Assembly (NCBI GenBank): GCA_016867095.1
Contig: VGKK01000008.1
Span: 1 to 20,099, forward strand
Reading direction: 5' to 3'
Origin: Candidatus Omnitrophota bacterium
Lineage (GTDB): Bacteria; Omnitrophota; Gorgyraeia; Gygaellales; Profunditerraquicolaceae
Length of the DNA: 20,099 nucleotides
Every line of letters begins with the position of its first letter. Positions within the stretch are counted from its first letter, which is position 1. This document shows, one piece after another, positions 12,946 through 20,099 of the stretch. The notes below the pieces were generated by a model. That model searched no databases and had not been told where the DNA came from. It saw only the letters and a program-made list of their open reading frames with translations. The position numbers and the translations under genes were made by a program.

Positions 12946-13592
12946 ATATATTTCAATAAGGTTTCCACGACTTCTGCAATCGTCATATGGGTGGTATCTA
13001 TAAAAATCGCGTCATCCGCTTTTTTAAGAGGAGCGAATTCACGGGTAGAGTCAATGTTATCGCGATTGGCCACATCCGCTTCTATGTCCTGGGGGGTTAC
13101 CGGCTGATTTAATTCCCTTAGTTCCTTATAGCGGCGCCTGGCGCGTTCCTTAAAATCGGCGTCAATATAAAATTTCTTATCCGCGTCTGGAAATACTACT
13201 GTCCCGATATCCCGGCCGTCCAAAACGCTGTCTTTCTCCCGGCCCAATTTTCTCTGCAGGCCCAGCATTACCTGCCTGACTTCTTTTATCTTGGCGATAT
13301 CCGAAACTAATTTGGTTATCCGGGGCTGCCTTATCTCTCGGGTTACGTCTTTACCGTCCAGGGATATCAGCAAAGAGCCGTCTTTTTCGTTTCTTAAATC
13401 AATCTGGCTCTGGCGCGCCAGCGCAATCAGGCCGGCAGTATCTTTAACATCAATATTGTTTTGGATGGCCTTTAAGGTCAATGCCCGGTACATTGCCCCG
13501 GTGTCAATATAAAGAAAGCCTAATTTTTTAGCTAATATTTTAGAAACGGTGCTTTTGCCTGCGCCGGCAGGGCCGTCAATGGCGATAATCAT
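12906..13592 (-). CDS. cmk: Cytidylate kinase
   Basis: Cmk phosphorylates CMP and dCMP. The P-loop GPAGAGKST is at 7-15, YIDTGAMYRA at 28-37, and DGRDIGTVVFP at 125-135, followed by the lid region FKERARRRYKEL. The total of 228 residues is normal. The last 11 residues (SPRHHVTTSPE) are encoded by the GTCACCAC tandem repeat and follow the usual final helix, so the tail is probably a repeat-derived addition. The start overlaps the tyrA stop by 4 bases. In many bacteria aroA sits between tyrA and cmk; here it is missing. Confidence 0.96.
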   Translation of the reverse strand: MIIAIDGPAGAGKSTVSKILAKKLGFLYIDTGAMYRALTLKAIQNNIDVKDTAGLIALARQSQIDLRNEKDGSLLISLDGKDVTREIRQPRITKLVSDIAKIKEVRQVMLGLQRKLGREKDSVLDGRDIGTVVFPDADKKFYIDADFKERARRRYKELRELNQPVTPQDIEADVANRDNIDSTREFAPLKKADDAIFIDTTHMTIAEVVETLLKYIKSPRHHVTTSPE

Positions 13593-14422
13593 CCCCGGAG
13601 AGCTTTTCTTTTGTCTTGCGCATTCTTGAGAATTTTAATCAATAAGCGCTTGTCCCGGCGTTTAATTGCCGATTTTATTTTAGAAAGATTCTCTTCTATC
13701 AAAGCGATTGCCTTAGCCATATTTTTCTGGTTGCTCAAAAATATATCCGCCCAAAGTTCGCTGTCAGAGGCGGCTACGCGCGTGGTATCTTTCAGCCCTC
13801 CGGAAGCAAATTTTAAATATTTACCCGGCACTGCCCCGATGAGGGAAAAAGCCACCAGGTGCGGCAGGTGGCTGACAAAAGATAAAATTTTATCGTGCGC
13901 GGCAGGAGTAAGGCGAATAACCTTTGCCCCCAGCTTAATCCACATATTACTTATCCTCTCTTCGGCTATTCTATCGGTATTTATCGTCGGAGTCAAAATG
14001 CATAAGGAGCCTTTGAATATGCCGGCATTTGCGCTGGCTATCCCCCGCTTTTCTGAGCCGGCTAAAGGGTGGCTGCCGACATAACGCGGAAAAATCTTCT
14101 CTAACCTGGATACTATCGCCTCCTTAGTGCTGCCCACATCCGTGACTATGCATCCTTTGGCGATAACTTTTGAAATTTCAGGCGCTAAATTTATAATCGT
14201 ATTTACCGGCGTAGCCAGAATAACCAAATCTGCGCCCTGAATAATCTCCAAATCCTGGCTGCCCTTATCTATAACCTTCATTTTTTTGGCTAAAGATAAG
14301 GTCTTCTTGTGGCGGCTGACTCCCACTATTTCTTCAGCCAGGCCCTTCTTCTTCAAGGCCAAAGCAAGGGAGCCGCCGATTAAACCCGTGCCGATTATAG
14401 CAACCTTATTAAATAATTTCAT
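13589..14422 (-). CDS. tyrA: Prephenate dehydrogenase
   Basis: TyrA oxidatively decarboxylates prephenate to 4-hydroxyphenylpyruvate (or arogenate to tyrosine) with NAD(P)+. The 277-residue product has the Rossmann motif GTGLIGGS at 11-18, ILATPV at 68-73, DVGSTK at 95-100, and the catalytic His118 in SHPLAGSEKRG. There is no ACT or chorismate mutase domain, so feedback control would have to lie elsewhere, for example in PheA. It is coupled to cmk by an ATGA overlap and separated from aroF by the GTGTAATG foldback. No clear ribosome binding site is visible. Confidence 0.94.
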   Translation of the reverse strand: MKLFNKVAIIGTGLIGGSLALALKKKGLAEEIVGVSRHKKTLSLAKKMKVIDKGSQDLEIIQGADLVILATPVNTIINLAPEISKVIAKGCIVTDVGSTKEAIVSRLEKIFPRYVGSHPLAGSEKRGIASANAGIFKGSLCILTPTINTDRIAEERISNMWIKLGAKVIRLTPAAHDKILSFVSHLPHLVAFSLIGAVPGKYLKFASGGLKDTTRVAASDSELWADIFLSNQKNMAKAIALIEENLSKIKSAIKRRDKRLLIKILKNAQDKRKALRG

Positions 14423-14429
14423 TTAAAGA

Positions 14430-14566
14430 TGTGTAATGTTAATTGTGTAATGTGTAACGTGTAATGGTTCTATGTGTATTGGAAAAACTTAAAATTTATG
14501 TATTTTCGTTACACATTCTTTTGCATTACACCCACATTAAACATTACACATTACACGTTACACAAT
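14430..14566. repeat. GTGTAATG foldback in the aroF-tyrA spacer
   Basis: The left side (14431-14467) is a chain of GTGTAATG/GTGTAACG words; the right side (14523-14565) is a chain of the complement, CATTACAC/CGTTACAC. Between them is an AT-rich loop. The structure fills the spacer and ends directly at the aroF stop codon. No gene is present. Confidence 0.88.
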
Positions 14567-15583
14567 TTAGATTTCTCTACCTATGGCGTTAGCTAATACT
14601 TTTAATTCACTTATCATCTGGCTAAAATTAGCAGGTATTAGCGACTGCGCGCCGTCAGAGGCAGCGTCTTCCGGATGGCTGTGCACCTCCACAATTAAAC
14701 CGTCCGCGCCCGCCGCTACTGCCGCCAGAGAAAGCCGGGACACTAATCCCCATCTACCCGCGGCATGGCTAGGGTCAACAATAATCGGCAGATGCGAAAG
14801 TTCCTCTGCTACCGGCACGGCGCTGATATCCAGGGTATTGCGCGTGGAATCTTCAAAAGTGCGGATCCCCCGCTCGCATAATATCACGCTAAAATTGCCT
14901 CCGGATAAGATGTATTCCGCGGACATCAATAATTCCTTAACCGTAGAAGACATGCCCCGCTTCAAAAGCACCGGCTTTTTGGCCAGGCCCACTTCCTTTA
15001 AGAGATTAAAATTCTGCATATTCCGGCAGCCAATCTGCAAGATATCCGCGTAGCGCGCCACCAGCCCCACGTCGCGCGGGTCCATTACCTCGGTTATGGT
15101 GACTAAGCCTAATTTATTGCCCACCTCATTCAACATTTTCAGGCCTTCTTCGCCCAGGCCCTGAAAATTATAAGGCGAGGTGCGCGGCTTAAAGGCTCCG
15201 CCGCGCAGGACAGTCGCCCCTGCTTTTTTAACTTGAACGGCAATTTCAGAAAGTGTTTCTATACTCTCAATGGCGCAAGGCCCGGCCATCACCACGATTT
15301 TCTTGCCGCCGATTTTTACGCCCTTACCCAGGTCAATTATTGAATCTTCGCGCCGAAATTCCCGGGAAACCAGTTTGTAGGGCGCCAGGACCGGCATCAC
15401 CTTTTCCACTCCGGGAAAAACCTCTAAGGGGGTAACCCGCAAAACATCTTCTGGCCCGATGACGCCGATAATCGTGCGCTCCGCGCCTTTTGAAATATGG
15501 GCCTTTAGCCCCAATTTCTGCACCTTTTCCACGATATGATTTACCTGTTCCTCTGTGGCATCCGGCCTCAACACAATAATCAT
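14567..15583 (-). CDS. aroF: 3-deoxy-7-phosphoheptulonate synthase (type I-beta)
   Basis: This enzyme condenses phosphoenolpyruvate and erythrose 4-phosphate, the first step of the shikimate pathway. The 338 residues comprise an N-terminal ferredoxin-like regulatory domain (1-70; MIIVLRPDATEEQVNHI) and the (beta/alpha)8 domain with VVMAGPCAIES at 97-107 (Cys103 is the metal ligand), RGGAFKPRTSPYNFQG, LLKRGMSST and IVDPSHAAG. This layout is typical of the AroG/AroF-like I-beta group, in which the N-terminal domain mediates feedback by Tyr or Phe in some species. The gene begins a run with hisC and pheA upstream and tyrA downstream: a compact Phe/Tyr block. Confidence 0.96.
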   Translation of the reverse strand: MIIVLRPDATEEQVNHIVEKVQKLGLKAHISKGAERTIIGVIGPEDVLRVTPLEVFPGVEKVMPVLAPYKLVSREFRREDSIIDLGKGVKIGGKKIVVMAGPCAIESIETLSEIAVQVKKAGATVLRGGAFKPRTSPYNFQGLGEEGLKMLNEVGNKLGLVTITEVMDPRDVGLVARYADILQIGCRNMQNFNLLKEVGLAKKPVLLKRGMSSTVKELLMSAEYILSGGNFSVILCERGIRTFEDSTRNTLDISAVPVAEELSHLPIIVDPSHAAGRWGLVSRLSLAAVAAGADGLIVEVHSHPEDAASDGAQSLIPANFSQMISELKVLANAIGREI

Positions 15584-15596
15584 ATTTTCCCTCGCT

Positions 15597-15703
15597 AATT
15601 CAAAATTAAAAAATTAAAATTAAAAAATTCAATTAAAAATCCAAAATTATTTAAAATTTTAAATTGTAATTTTACATTTTTCATTTTAAATTTTAAATTA
15701 ATT
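15597..15703. repeat. AAATTAAAA/TTTTAAATT foldback in the hisC-aroF spacer
   Basis: This 118-base spacer is more than 80% A+T. The left part consists of AAAATTAAAAAATT words and the right part of TTTTAAATTTTAAATT words, so the two halves are complementary. It runs to the hisC stop. No promoter stands out against this AT background, and no gene is present. Confidence 0.8.
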
Positions 15704-16781
15704 ATAATATCTTTTTGAGTACCTTAATAAACCTCTCGTTTTCTTTTTTGGTCCCTATCGTTACCCGGATAAAATTCTTCAGGCCATACTGTTTCATATC
15801 CCTGACAATCACTCCGTATTTAAGCATCTCTTTAAATATAGAGACGCTGTCCCTGGCGACATCAATAAGGATAAAATTGGTCACGCTGGGCACATAGGCA
15901 ATCCCTAAGCTGTTCAGGGAATCATAAAGATAGTTCTTGCCCTCTAGAATCACCCGGCGCGTTTTACGTAAAAATTTCCTGTCGTCTAACGCGGCAACCG
16001 CGGCTGCCTGGGCCAATAAATTGACATTAAAAGGCTGCCGCACCCTTTCCATATAAGCGCCGAATTCCGGCCGGACAATCGCATAGCCCACCCTTAACCC
16101 CGCCAGGCCGTAGGCCTTGGAGAATGTCTTTAAGATAATCACATTTTCAGAGTCTATGTATTTTAAGCTGTTGGGAAAATCATCCACGTCAATAAAGGTA
16201 TCATATGCCTCATCCAAAACCAATATTACATTCGCCGGCAAATCATTCATAAAATCTTCTAATTCCAGCCTTGTCAGGTAAGTGCCGGTGGGGTTATTAG
16301 GGTTAGAGATAAAGATAAGCTTAGTTTTCTCGTTAATCTTCTTTTTTATCGCCGCCAAATCATACTTAAAATACCCCAGCGGCACCGTGATAATTTGGCG
16401 GCCGTTAACCTGGGAGATAATCTTATATTCCAGGAAAGTGGTATCGGCGGTAATTATGTTTTCATCATCCTCCACAAAGGTCTTAATAATAATATCAACG
16501 AGCTCGTCCGAGCCGTTACCCAGGACTATATTAGAGCCCTGCAGGTTCATCGCCCGGCTGAGTTTTTTCTTTAAATAAAAACTCTGGCTATCCGGATAAC
16601 GGTTTATCTGCGTCAAATTCTTTTTTATCGCCTCCCTGGCCTTAGGCGACGGCCCCAGGGGATTCTCGTTTGAGGCCAGTTTAATCACCTCTTTTAAACC
16701 CAATTGCCGCTTAGTTTCCTCAATGGGCTTGCCGGCCTGGTAAGGGGCAACACTTAATATATTTTTCCTGACTAAAGTCAT
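15702..16781 (-). CDS. hisC: HisC-type aminotransferase (histidinol-phosphate / aromatic)
   Basis: This fold-type I PLP aminotransferase of 359 residues has SNENPLGPSPKA at 37-48, NPNNPTGTYL at 160-169, the VLDEAYDTF region (188-196) and the PLP lysine Lys222 in FSKAYGLAGLRVGYAI. HisC enzymes convert imidazole-acetol phosphate to histidinol phosphate, and many also transaminate phenylpyruvate and hydroxyphenylpyruvate. Its location between pheA and aroF suggests that it supplies the last step to Phe and Tyr here; whether it also serves His synthesis cannot be told. It follows pheA after repeat copy E4. Confidence 0.92.
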   Translation of the reverse strand: MTLVRKNILSVAPYQAGKPIEETKRQLGLKEVIKLASNENPLGPSPKAREAIKKNLTQINRYPDSQSFYLKKKLSRAMNLQGSNIVLGNGSDELVDIIIKTFVEDDENIITADTTFLEYKIISQVNGRQIITVPLGYFKYDLAAIKKKINEKTKLIFISNPNNPTGTYLTRLELEDFMNDLPANVILVLDEAYDTFIDVDDFPNSLKYIDSENVIILKTFSKAYGLAGLRVGYAIVRPEFGAYMERVRQPFNVNLLAQAAAVAALDDRKFLRKTRRVILEGKNYLYDSLNSLGIAYVPSVTNFILIDVARDSVSIFKEMLKYGVIVRDMKQYGLKNFIRVTIGTKKENERFIKVLKKIL

Positions 16782-16785
16782 TTTC

Positions 16786-16881
16786 GGACAGATAACTTAT
16801 GTCGCAGTTGCCGCAGAAAGCGGCATACCGACCTTTCCGATAAGGTCAGGTAACGTGCTCCATAAGTTATGGCCTCACTTA
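16786..16881. repeat. E element copy E4 between pheA and hisC
   Basis: ATAACTTATG (16792-16801) pairs with CATAAGTTAT (16861-16870). The right flank GGCC, TC, ACTTA (16871-16881) is like hairpin A of E1, but the left flank is degenerate where it meets the hisC start. The loop has one 45-bp unit. In its second small hairpin the usual CGAGCTT/AAGCTCG is CGACCTT/AAGGTCA: an inner G-C pair has become C-G on both sides. The pheA stop codon is the last part of the right flank. Confidence 0.88.
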
Positions 16882-17940
16882 TTCTCCGATGGGATACGAA
16901 CCCAAGATTTTTAAGAAATTACATTTATTTTCCAATTCCGCAAGCGCTCTTTTCACCCGCGACTCGTCCCGGTGCCCTTCCAAGTCCACAAAGAAATAAT
17001 AATCCCAGGCCTTTTTCTTGGAAGGCCGGGATTCAATCTTGGTCAGGTTAATCCTGTATTTCTTGAAAGGCAGCAGCATCTCGTGCAAGGCGCCTACCTT
17101 GTCCTTTATTGAGAACATAATAGAGGTCTTATCGCATCCGGTGCGCGGGACATCATCCTTGCCAATAACCAAGAACCGGGTAACATTATGCGGCGAATCC
17201 TCAATTTCAGAAGCCACCACTTTTAATTTATACACCTTTGCCGCCAGGATGGAGGCGATACAGGCGCTATATTTTTCCTGCCGGGCAATCTGCGCTGCCC
17301 GCGTCGTGCTGGAAACCTCAATCTTTTCTACGCCGGGCAAATTCTCCTGGAGCCAGATACGGCATTGGCCGAAAACCTGGGGATTGGAATATACCCGTTT
17401 TATCCTTTCTTTGCTGCAGTTTGCCAATAAATTGTGCGAGATATCCAGTATTATCTGGGCGCAGATTTTCAACTCCGAATCCATAAACATATCCAGGGTG
17501 TGGCTGACCGCGCCTTCTATAGAATTTTCTATTGGCGCCACGCCATAACCGGCAGCGTCTCTTTCCACTTCCAGGAACACGTCCGAAATACTCTCTACGG
17601 TAACATATTCCACCTGCGAGCCGAACCTTTTTAAGGCCGCCAGGTGGCTGAAACTTGCCTCCGGGCCCAGATAGGCGATCTTAAGCTGTTTTCCCAAAGA
17701 TAAACTGGAAGACATAACCTCGCGGTAAATGGCCTTTAAGGCGTCCGCGGGCAGCGGGCCGCGGTTAACCGCGGAAATCTTATTCAAGACTTCCTTCTCG
17801 CGTTCCGGAGAATAAACGCTCTTTCCGGACTTTTGCTTTAAGGCCGTGATGGCCAGGGTAACTTTCGTGCGCATATTCAAAAGCTGGATTATCTTTTTAT
17901 CTATGCTATCAACTTTTCCGCGCAGGTTCTTTAGGTCCAT
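16879..17940 (-). CDS. pheA: Bifunctional chorismate mutase / prephenate dehydratase
   Basis: The 353-residue P-protein converts chorismate to prephenate and then to phenylpyruvate. Residues 1-85 are an AroQ-type chorismate mutase helical domain (LRGKVDSIDKKIIQLLNMRT, with the SPEREKEVL helix). Residues 86-265 are prephenate dehydratase (IAYLGPEASFSH at 88-99, PIENSIEGAV at 136-145, and the TRFLVIG signature at 254-260). Residues 272-353 are an ACT domain with ESRP at 303-306, the Phe-binding motif, so feedback inhibition by phenylalanine is likely. The start has GGAGGAG 5 bases upstream, inside the scpB end; the genes overlap by 32 bases. Confidence 0.97.
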   Translation of the reverse strand: MDLKNLRGKVDSIDKKIIQLLNMRTKVTLAITALKQKSGKSVYSPEREKEVLNKISAVNRGPLPADALKAIYREVMSSSLSLGKQLKIAYLGPEASFSHLAALKRFGSQVEYVTVESISDVFLEVERDAAGYGVAPIENSIEGAVSHTLDMFMDSELKICAQIILDISHNLLANCSKERIKRVYSNPQVFGQCRIWLQENLPGVEKIEVSSTTRAAQIARQEKYSACIASILAAKVYKLKVVASEIEDSPHNVTRFLVIGKDDVPRTGCDKTSIMFSIKDKVGALHEMLLPFKKYRINLTKIESRPSKKKAWDYYFFVDLEGHRDESRVKRALAELENKCNFLKILGSYPIGE

Positions 17941-18478
17941 CTATCTCCTCCGTAGTTAATCTTTTAAATTCCTCCAATTTGGGCAGCTCTTCCAGCGATT
18001 TCAGGCCGAAATATTCCAGGAATTTGCGGGTAGTGCCGAAGACAAACGGCCTTCCCGGCGCCTTCTTGCGGCCGGTAATGCGGATAAGGTCTCTTCCTAA
18101 AAGATGCTTGATGACGCCGTCAACATTGACATTCCTTAAAGATTCTACCTGCGCCCTGCTGAGCGGCTGTTTGTAGGCCACGATAGCCAGCGTCTCCAGC
18201 GCGGGCCTGGATAACCTTTCTACGCGGCGCTCTTTATATAATTTCTTTAAAAAAGGCGCGAAGCCCGGAGAGGTAATCATCTGAAATCCGCCGGCTACTT
18301 CATTGATGCGCATGCCGCGGCCGAACCTTTCATATTCGCCCCGCAATTCTTCTAAAACCCCGCGGATCTCTTCTGTGCCCAGGCCGTCCAGGGCATTTTT
18401 TATCTGCTCTAAAGTTAAAGGCCGCTCGCTGGAAAAAAGCATGGCCTCAATAACCGGTTTTACATTGTCATCAGACAT
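17909..18478 (-). CDS. scpB: Segregation and condensation protein B
   Basis: ScpB is the winged-helix kite subunit of the SMC-ScpAB condensin. The 189 residues have the two tandem winged-helix domains (1-85 and 90-165), with IEAMLFSSERPLTLEQI at 10-26, SRPALETLAIVAYKQPLSRAQVE at about 89-111 (split SRPALETLAIVAY and KQPLSRAQVE) and the RKKAPGRPFVFGTT loop. The partner scpA, often upstream, is not here. The start is preceded by CTATAAAAAAC, without a Shine-Dalgarno sequence, at the edge of the GTTACTAA repeat block. Confidence 0.94.
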   Translation of the reverse strand: MSDDNVKPVIEAMLFSSERPLTLEQIKNALDGLGTEEIRGVLEELRGEYERFGRGMRINEVAGGFQMITSPGFAPFLKKLYKERRVERLSRPALETLAIVAYKQPLSRAQVESLRNVNVDGVIKHLLGRDLIRITGRKKAPGRPFVFGTTRKFLEYFGLKSLEELPKLEEFKRLTTEEIDGPKEPARKS

Positions 18479-18485
18479 GTTTTTT

Positions 18486-18632
18486 ATAGGTTACCATCAG
18501 TTACTATTGGTTACTAATGAAAGTTAAAAACAACCTGTTTGTTACTAACGGTTGCGTTTTTTGTAACTGATAGTAACTGTTAGTAACCAACTTATTTTTT
18601 TACTTGTCATTAGTAACTGTTAGTAACGGTTA
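18486..18632. repeat. GTTACTAA/TTAGTAAC word block in the ruvA-scpB spacer
   Basis: This 151-base spacer is mainly GTTACTA/AGTAAC words in both orientations: GTTACTATTGGTTACTAA on the left, then GTTACTAACGGTTGC, TAACTGATAGTAACTG, TTAGTAACC, and TTAGTAACTGTTAGTAACG on the right. It ends a few bases into the ruvA stop region, so the last ruvA codons touch it. No gene is present. Confidence 0.88.
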
Positions 18633-19256
18633 ATTAATTTTTTTTTGCTTATACACTTCGTTCAAAAGCTCCTCGGTAGTTTCAATATTCGGCGAGCGCT
18701 CTATGGCCTTTTTAATCATATTCAAGGCCTCGGACTTTTTATATTCCAGTTGCACCAAGACTTCCGCCGCCTCTTCTTCAATATCCCTGGTCTGGGTGGC
18801 GCGCTCCTTTGCCTGGGTATCCTGGATAAGGCAAAATTTACCGACCTTGTTCTGGAGTTTGGCGATAATTTCCCTGGCCCGCTGCTGGCCGATGCCCGGC
18901 AAAGACCTTAAAAAATTAGCGTCGGCTTCATCAATGGCCTGGGCAATCTGCGAAATCGGTTTATTCAAGGCCTTGAGCGCGGCCCGCGGCCCGATTCCGG
19001 AAACCGTGATAAAAACTTCAAAGAATTCCCTTTCTACTTCATTTAAAAAACCTATCAATACCGGAGTGCTCTTGGACGGCTCCACCTGAAGATAGTGGTA
19101 GGTAATCAGGTTAATCGTGCCGTCACCGGCAATATTCTCGTCCAGGCGCTCCCTTACGGTTGCCGGAAGTAATACCTCATAGCAAATACCCGCCACCTCA
19201 ATAACTAAATAATTTACGCCCTTCTCTATTACCTTGCCGGAAATTCTGGAGATCAT
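18630..19256 (-). CDS. ruvA: Holliday junction DNA helicase subunit RuvA
   Basis: RuvA binds four-way junctions and loads the RuvB motor. The 208 residues give an N-terminal OB fold (MISRISGKVIEKG, then VEVAGICYEV-like strands), two helix-hairpin-helix motifs (GIGPR at 87-91 and PGIGQQRA at 120-127) and the C-terminal RuvB-binding domain (EEAAEVLVQLEYKKSEA). I chose the ATG at 19256, where family members start; an in-frame ATG 15 bases upstream would add MRSFN, encoded by the edge of repeat E3. No ribosome binding site is present for either start. ruvC is directly upstream; ruvB is not in the window. Confidence 0.94.
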   Translation of the reverse strand: MISRISGKVIEKGVNYLVIEVAGICYEVLLPATVRERLDENIAGDGTINLITYHYLQVEPSKSTPVLIGFLNEVEREFFEVFITVSGIGPRAALKALNKPISQIAQAIDEADANFLRSLPGIGQQRAREIIAKLQNKVGKFCLIQDTQAKERATQTRDIEEEAAEVLVQLEYKKSEALNMIKKAIERSPNIETTEELLNEVYKQKKIN

Positions 19257-19257
19257 A

Positions 19258-19483
19258 TTAAATGAGCGCATAACTTACGGAAGCGCTGAAAGCGCGACGT
19301 AAGTTATTGCGCGAATTTAACCCAGCACTAATTTTTATAAAGCCTTATCTCTATCTCATAGGGGTTGATGCCAATGCAGCCCATATAAGCTAACTCAAGC
19401 GTTGTAGAAAATTAGTGCTGGGTAAGTTCGGCCTTATCCCCCTTCTTGCATTCTGCAAGAATGCAGGGGGATGGCCTTACTTA
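19258..19483. repeat. Composite E element copy E3 between ruvC and ruvA
   Basis: Hairpin B (19258-19320): TTAAAT/ATTTAA clamp, GA/GA mismatch (19264-19265, 19313-19314), GCGCA/TGCGC, bulged T at 19307, TAACTTACG (19271-19279) with CGTAAGTTA (19298-19306); its loop has only a short GCGC hairpin. Core: CCCAGCACTAATTTT (19321-19335) with AAAATTAGTGCTGGG (19408-19422), perfect. Hairpin A (19423-19483): TAAGT/ACTTA, TC/TT mismatch, GGCC/GGCC, then ATCCCCC with GGGGGAT and an inner TTCTTGCA/TGCAAGAA. Hairpin A lies in ruvC coding sequence. The copy is inverted relative to E1. Confidence 0.9.
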
Positions 19484-19946
19484 TGTAACTGTGCGCGATG
19501 GCCAAGGCCAGGGCATCGGTCACATCGGTATATTTAGGCAGCTCGCTTAAATTTAAGAGGCTCGCCACCATTCTCTGGACCTGATATTTGGAAGCCAGGC
19601 CGCAGCCCAGTACCGCCTTCTTTATCCGCGTGGCGGCATATTCGGCCAGGGGAATCTTTTTTTCAGCGCAGGCTAAACAAATTACGCCGCGGGCCTGGCC
19701 TAAAATATAGGCTGTCGTAGTATGGCGGTAATGGGTATATAACTTTTCCAGGACGACCACCGCTGGCCTTGTGTCGCTGATTAATTTTTCTATGCCGCGA
19801 TAAAGCTTATCTAAACGCTGCGGCGTCTTATCCTTTGCGCAAGTCTTGATTACTCCCGCCTCTATCAAAGAGATTTGGCCATTTTCTATATCAATAAGGC
19901 CGTAGCCGGTAACGCTTAATGCCGGGTCAACCCCTAAAATTCTCAT
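19434..19946 (-). CDS. ruvC: Holliday junction endonuclease RuvC
   Basis: RuvC cuts four-way junctions bound by RuvAB. The 170 residues have the four acidic catalytic positions: Asp7 in GVDPALSVTGYG, Glu67 in VLEKLY, and Asp141 and Asp144 in YTDVTDALALAIAH. I prefer the ATG at 19946 (MRILGVDP), the family-typical start; an ATG 15 bases upstream (MRSFK) is formed by the edge of repeat E5. No ribosome binding site is visible. The final residues, SKAIPLHSCRMQEGG, are encoded by hairpin A of repeat E3 and have no family counterpart that I know of, so the native C-terminus was probably replaced or extended by the repeat. Confidence 0.95.
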   Translation of the reverse strand: MRILGVDPALSVTGYGLIDIENGQISLIEAGVIKTCAKDKTPQRLDKLYRGIEKLISDTRPAVVVLEKLYTHYRHTTTAYILGQARGVICLACAEKKIPLAEYAATRIKKAVLGCGLASKYQVQRMVASLLNLSELPKYTDVTDALALAIAHSYISKAIPLHSCRMQEGG

Positions 19947-19947
19947 T

Positions 19948-20099
19948 TTAAATGAGCGCATAACTTACGGAACGCGTTACCCGAGCTTATCGCAAAGCTC
20001 GGTATGCCGCCTTCTGCGGCAACACCCGAGCTTATCGGAAAGCTCGGTATGCCGCCTTCTGCGGCAACACCCGAGCTTATCGGAAAGCTCGGTATGCCG
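19948..20099. repeat. E element copy E5 with expanded 45-bp units, running off the window
   Basis: The left half of a hairpin is seen: TTAAAT (19948-19953), GA, GCGCA (19956-19960), TAACTTACG (19961-19969). The loop then has 45-bp units at 19979-20023 and 20024-20068 and a third from 20069 to the edge. The first two differ at one base (TATCGCAAAG against TATCGGAAAG). The closing strand must lie beyond the window. The clamp starts one base before the ruvC start codon. Confidence 0.88.

Overview
The window is a densely packed stretch of bacterial housekeeping genes in which every protein gene is on the minus strand, so transcription runs from right to left. GC content is moderate. The mix of genes fits a little-studied candidate-phylum bacterium: a bactofilin fused to an excisionase-type HTH, gatCAB with ctpA and a YibQ-type deacetylase, a compact Phe/Tyr block, and spacers full of repeats. 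My best guess is an Omnitrophota-like lineage. That is inference from gene content and style; no rRNA gene is present to confirm it.

Reading in the direction of transcription, the first block (19946 down to 9318) is ruvC, ruvA, scpB, pheA (chorismate mutase / prephenate dehydratase / ACT), a hisC-type aminotransferase, a type I-beta DAHP synthase, tyrA, cmk, lepA, lepB, pgsA and plsY. It covers Holliday-junction processing, chromosome segregation, the entry and terminal steps of Phe/Tyr synthesis, nucleotide salvage, translation, signal peptide cleavage and phospholipid synthesis. Many junctions overlap by 4 to 32 bases or lie 1 base apart, which implies long co-transcripts. ruvB, scpA and aroA, frequent partners of these genes, are not here.

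Between plsY and the next gene are about 840 noncoding bases (8476-9317). They hold two large composite inverted-repeat elements and a structured leader in front of a small unrecognised gene (8134-8475). A perfect 18-bp hairpin and a good promoter (8007-8035) then open the second block: gatC, gatA, gatB, ctpA, a divergent polysaccharide deacetylase, tsaD, mgtC, bactofilin-HTH, a small HTH protein with a membrane tail, and the first 20 codons of a probable larB.

The most striking feature is the non-genic DNA. A family of imperfect palindromes (called E elements here) occurs at 1465-1564, 8659-8955, 9094-9325, 16786-16881, 19258-19483 and 19948 to the window end. Three copies are composites: hairpin, then a core of about 100 bp with a CCCAGCAC/GTGCTGGG inverted repeat, then hairpin. 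Copies keep their stems while changing sequence, and most hairpins keep a 2x2 GA/GA (or TC/TC) mismatch at the same place in the stem. Hairpin loops carry 1, 2 or more copies of a 45-bp unit. Copies fit between stop and start codons, and one encodes the C-terminus of RuvC. Several other junctions hold unrelated foldbacks, each built from its own short word in both orientations, and such words also intrude in frame into tsaD, gatA and cmk. I regard these repeats as the likeliest undescribed system in the window.
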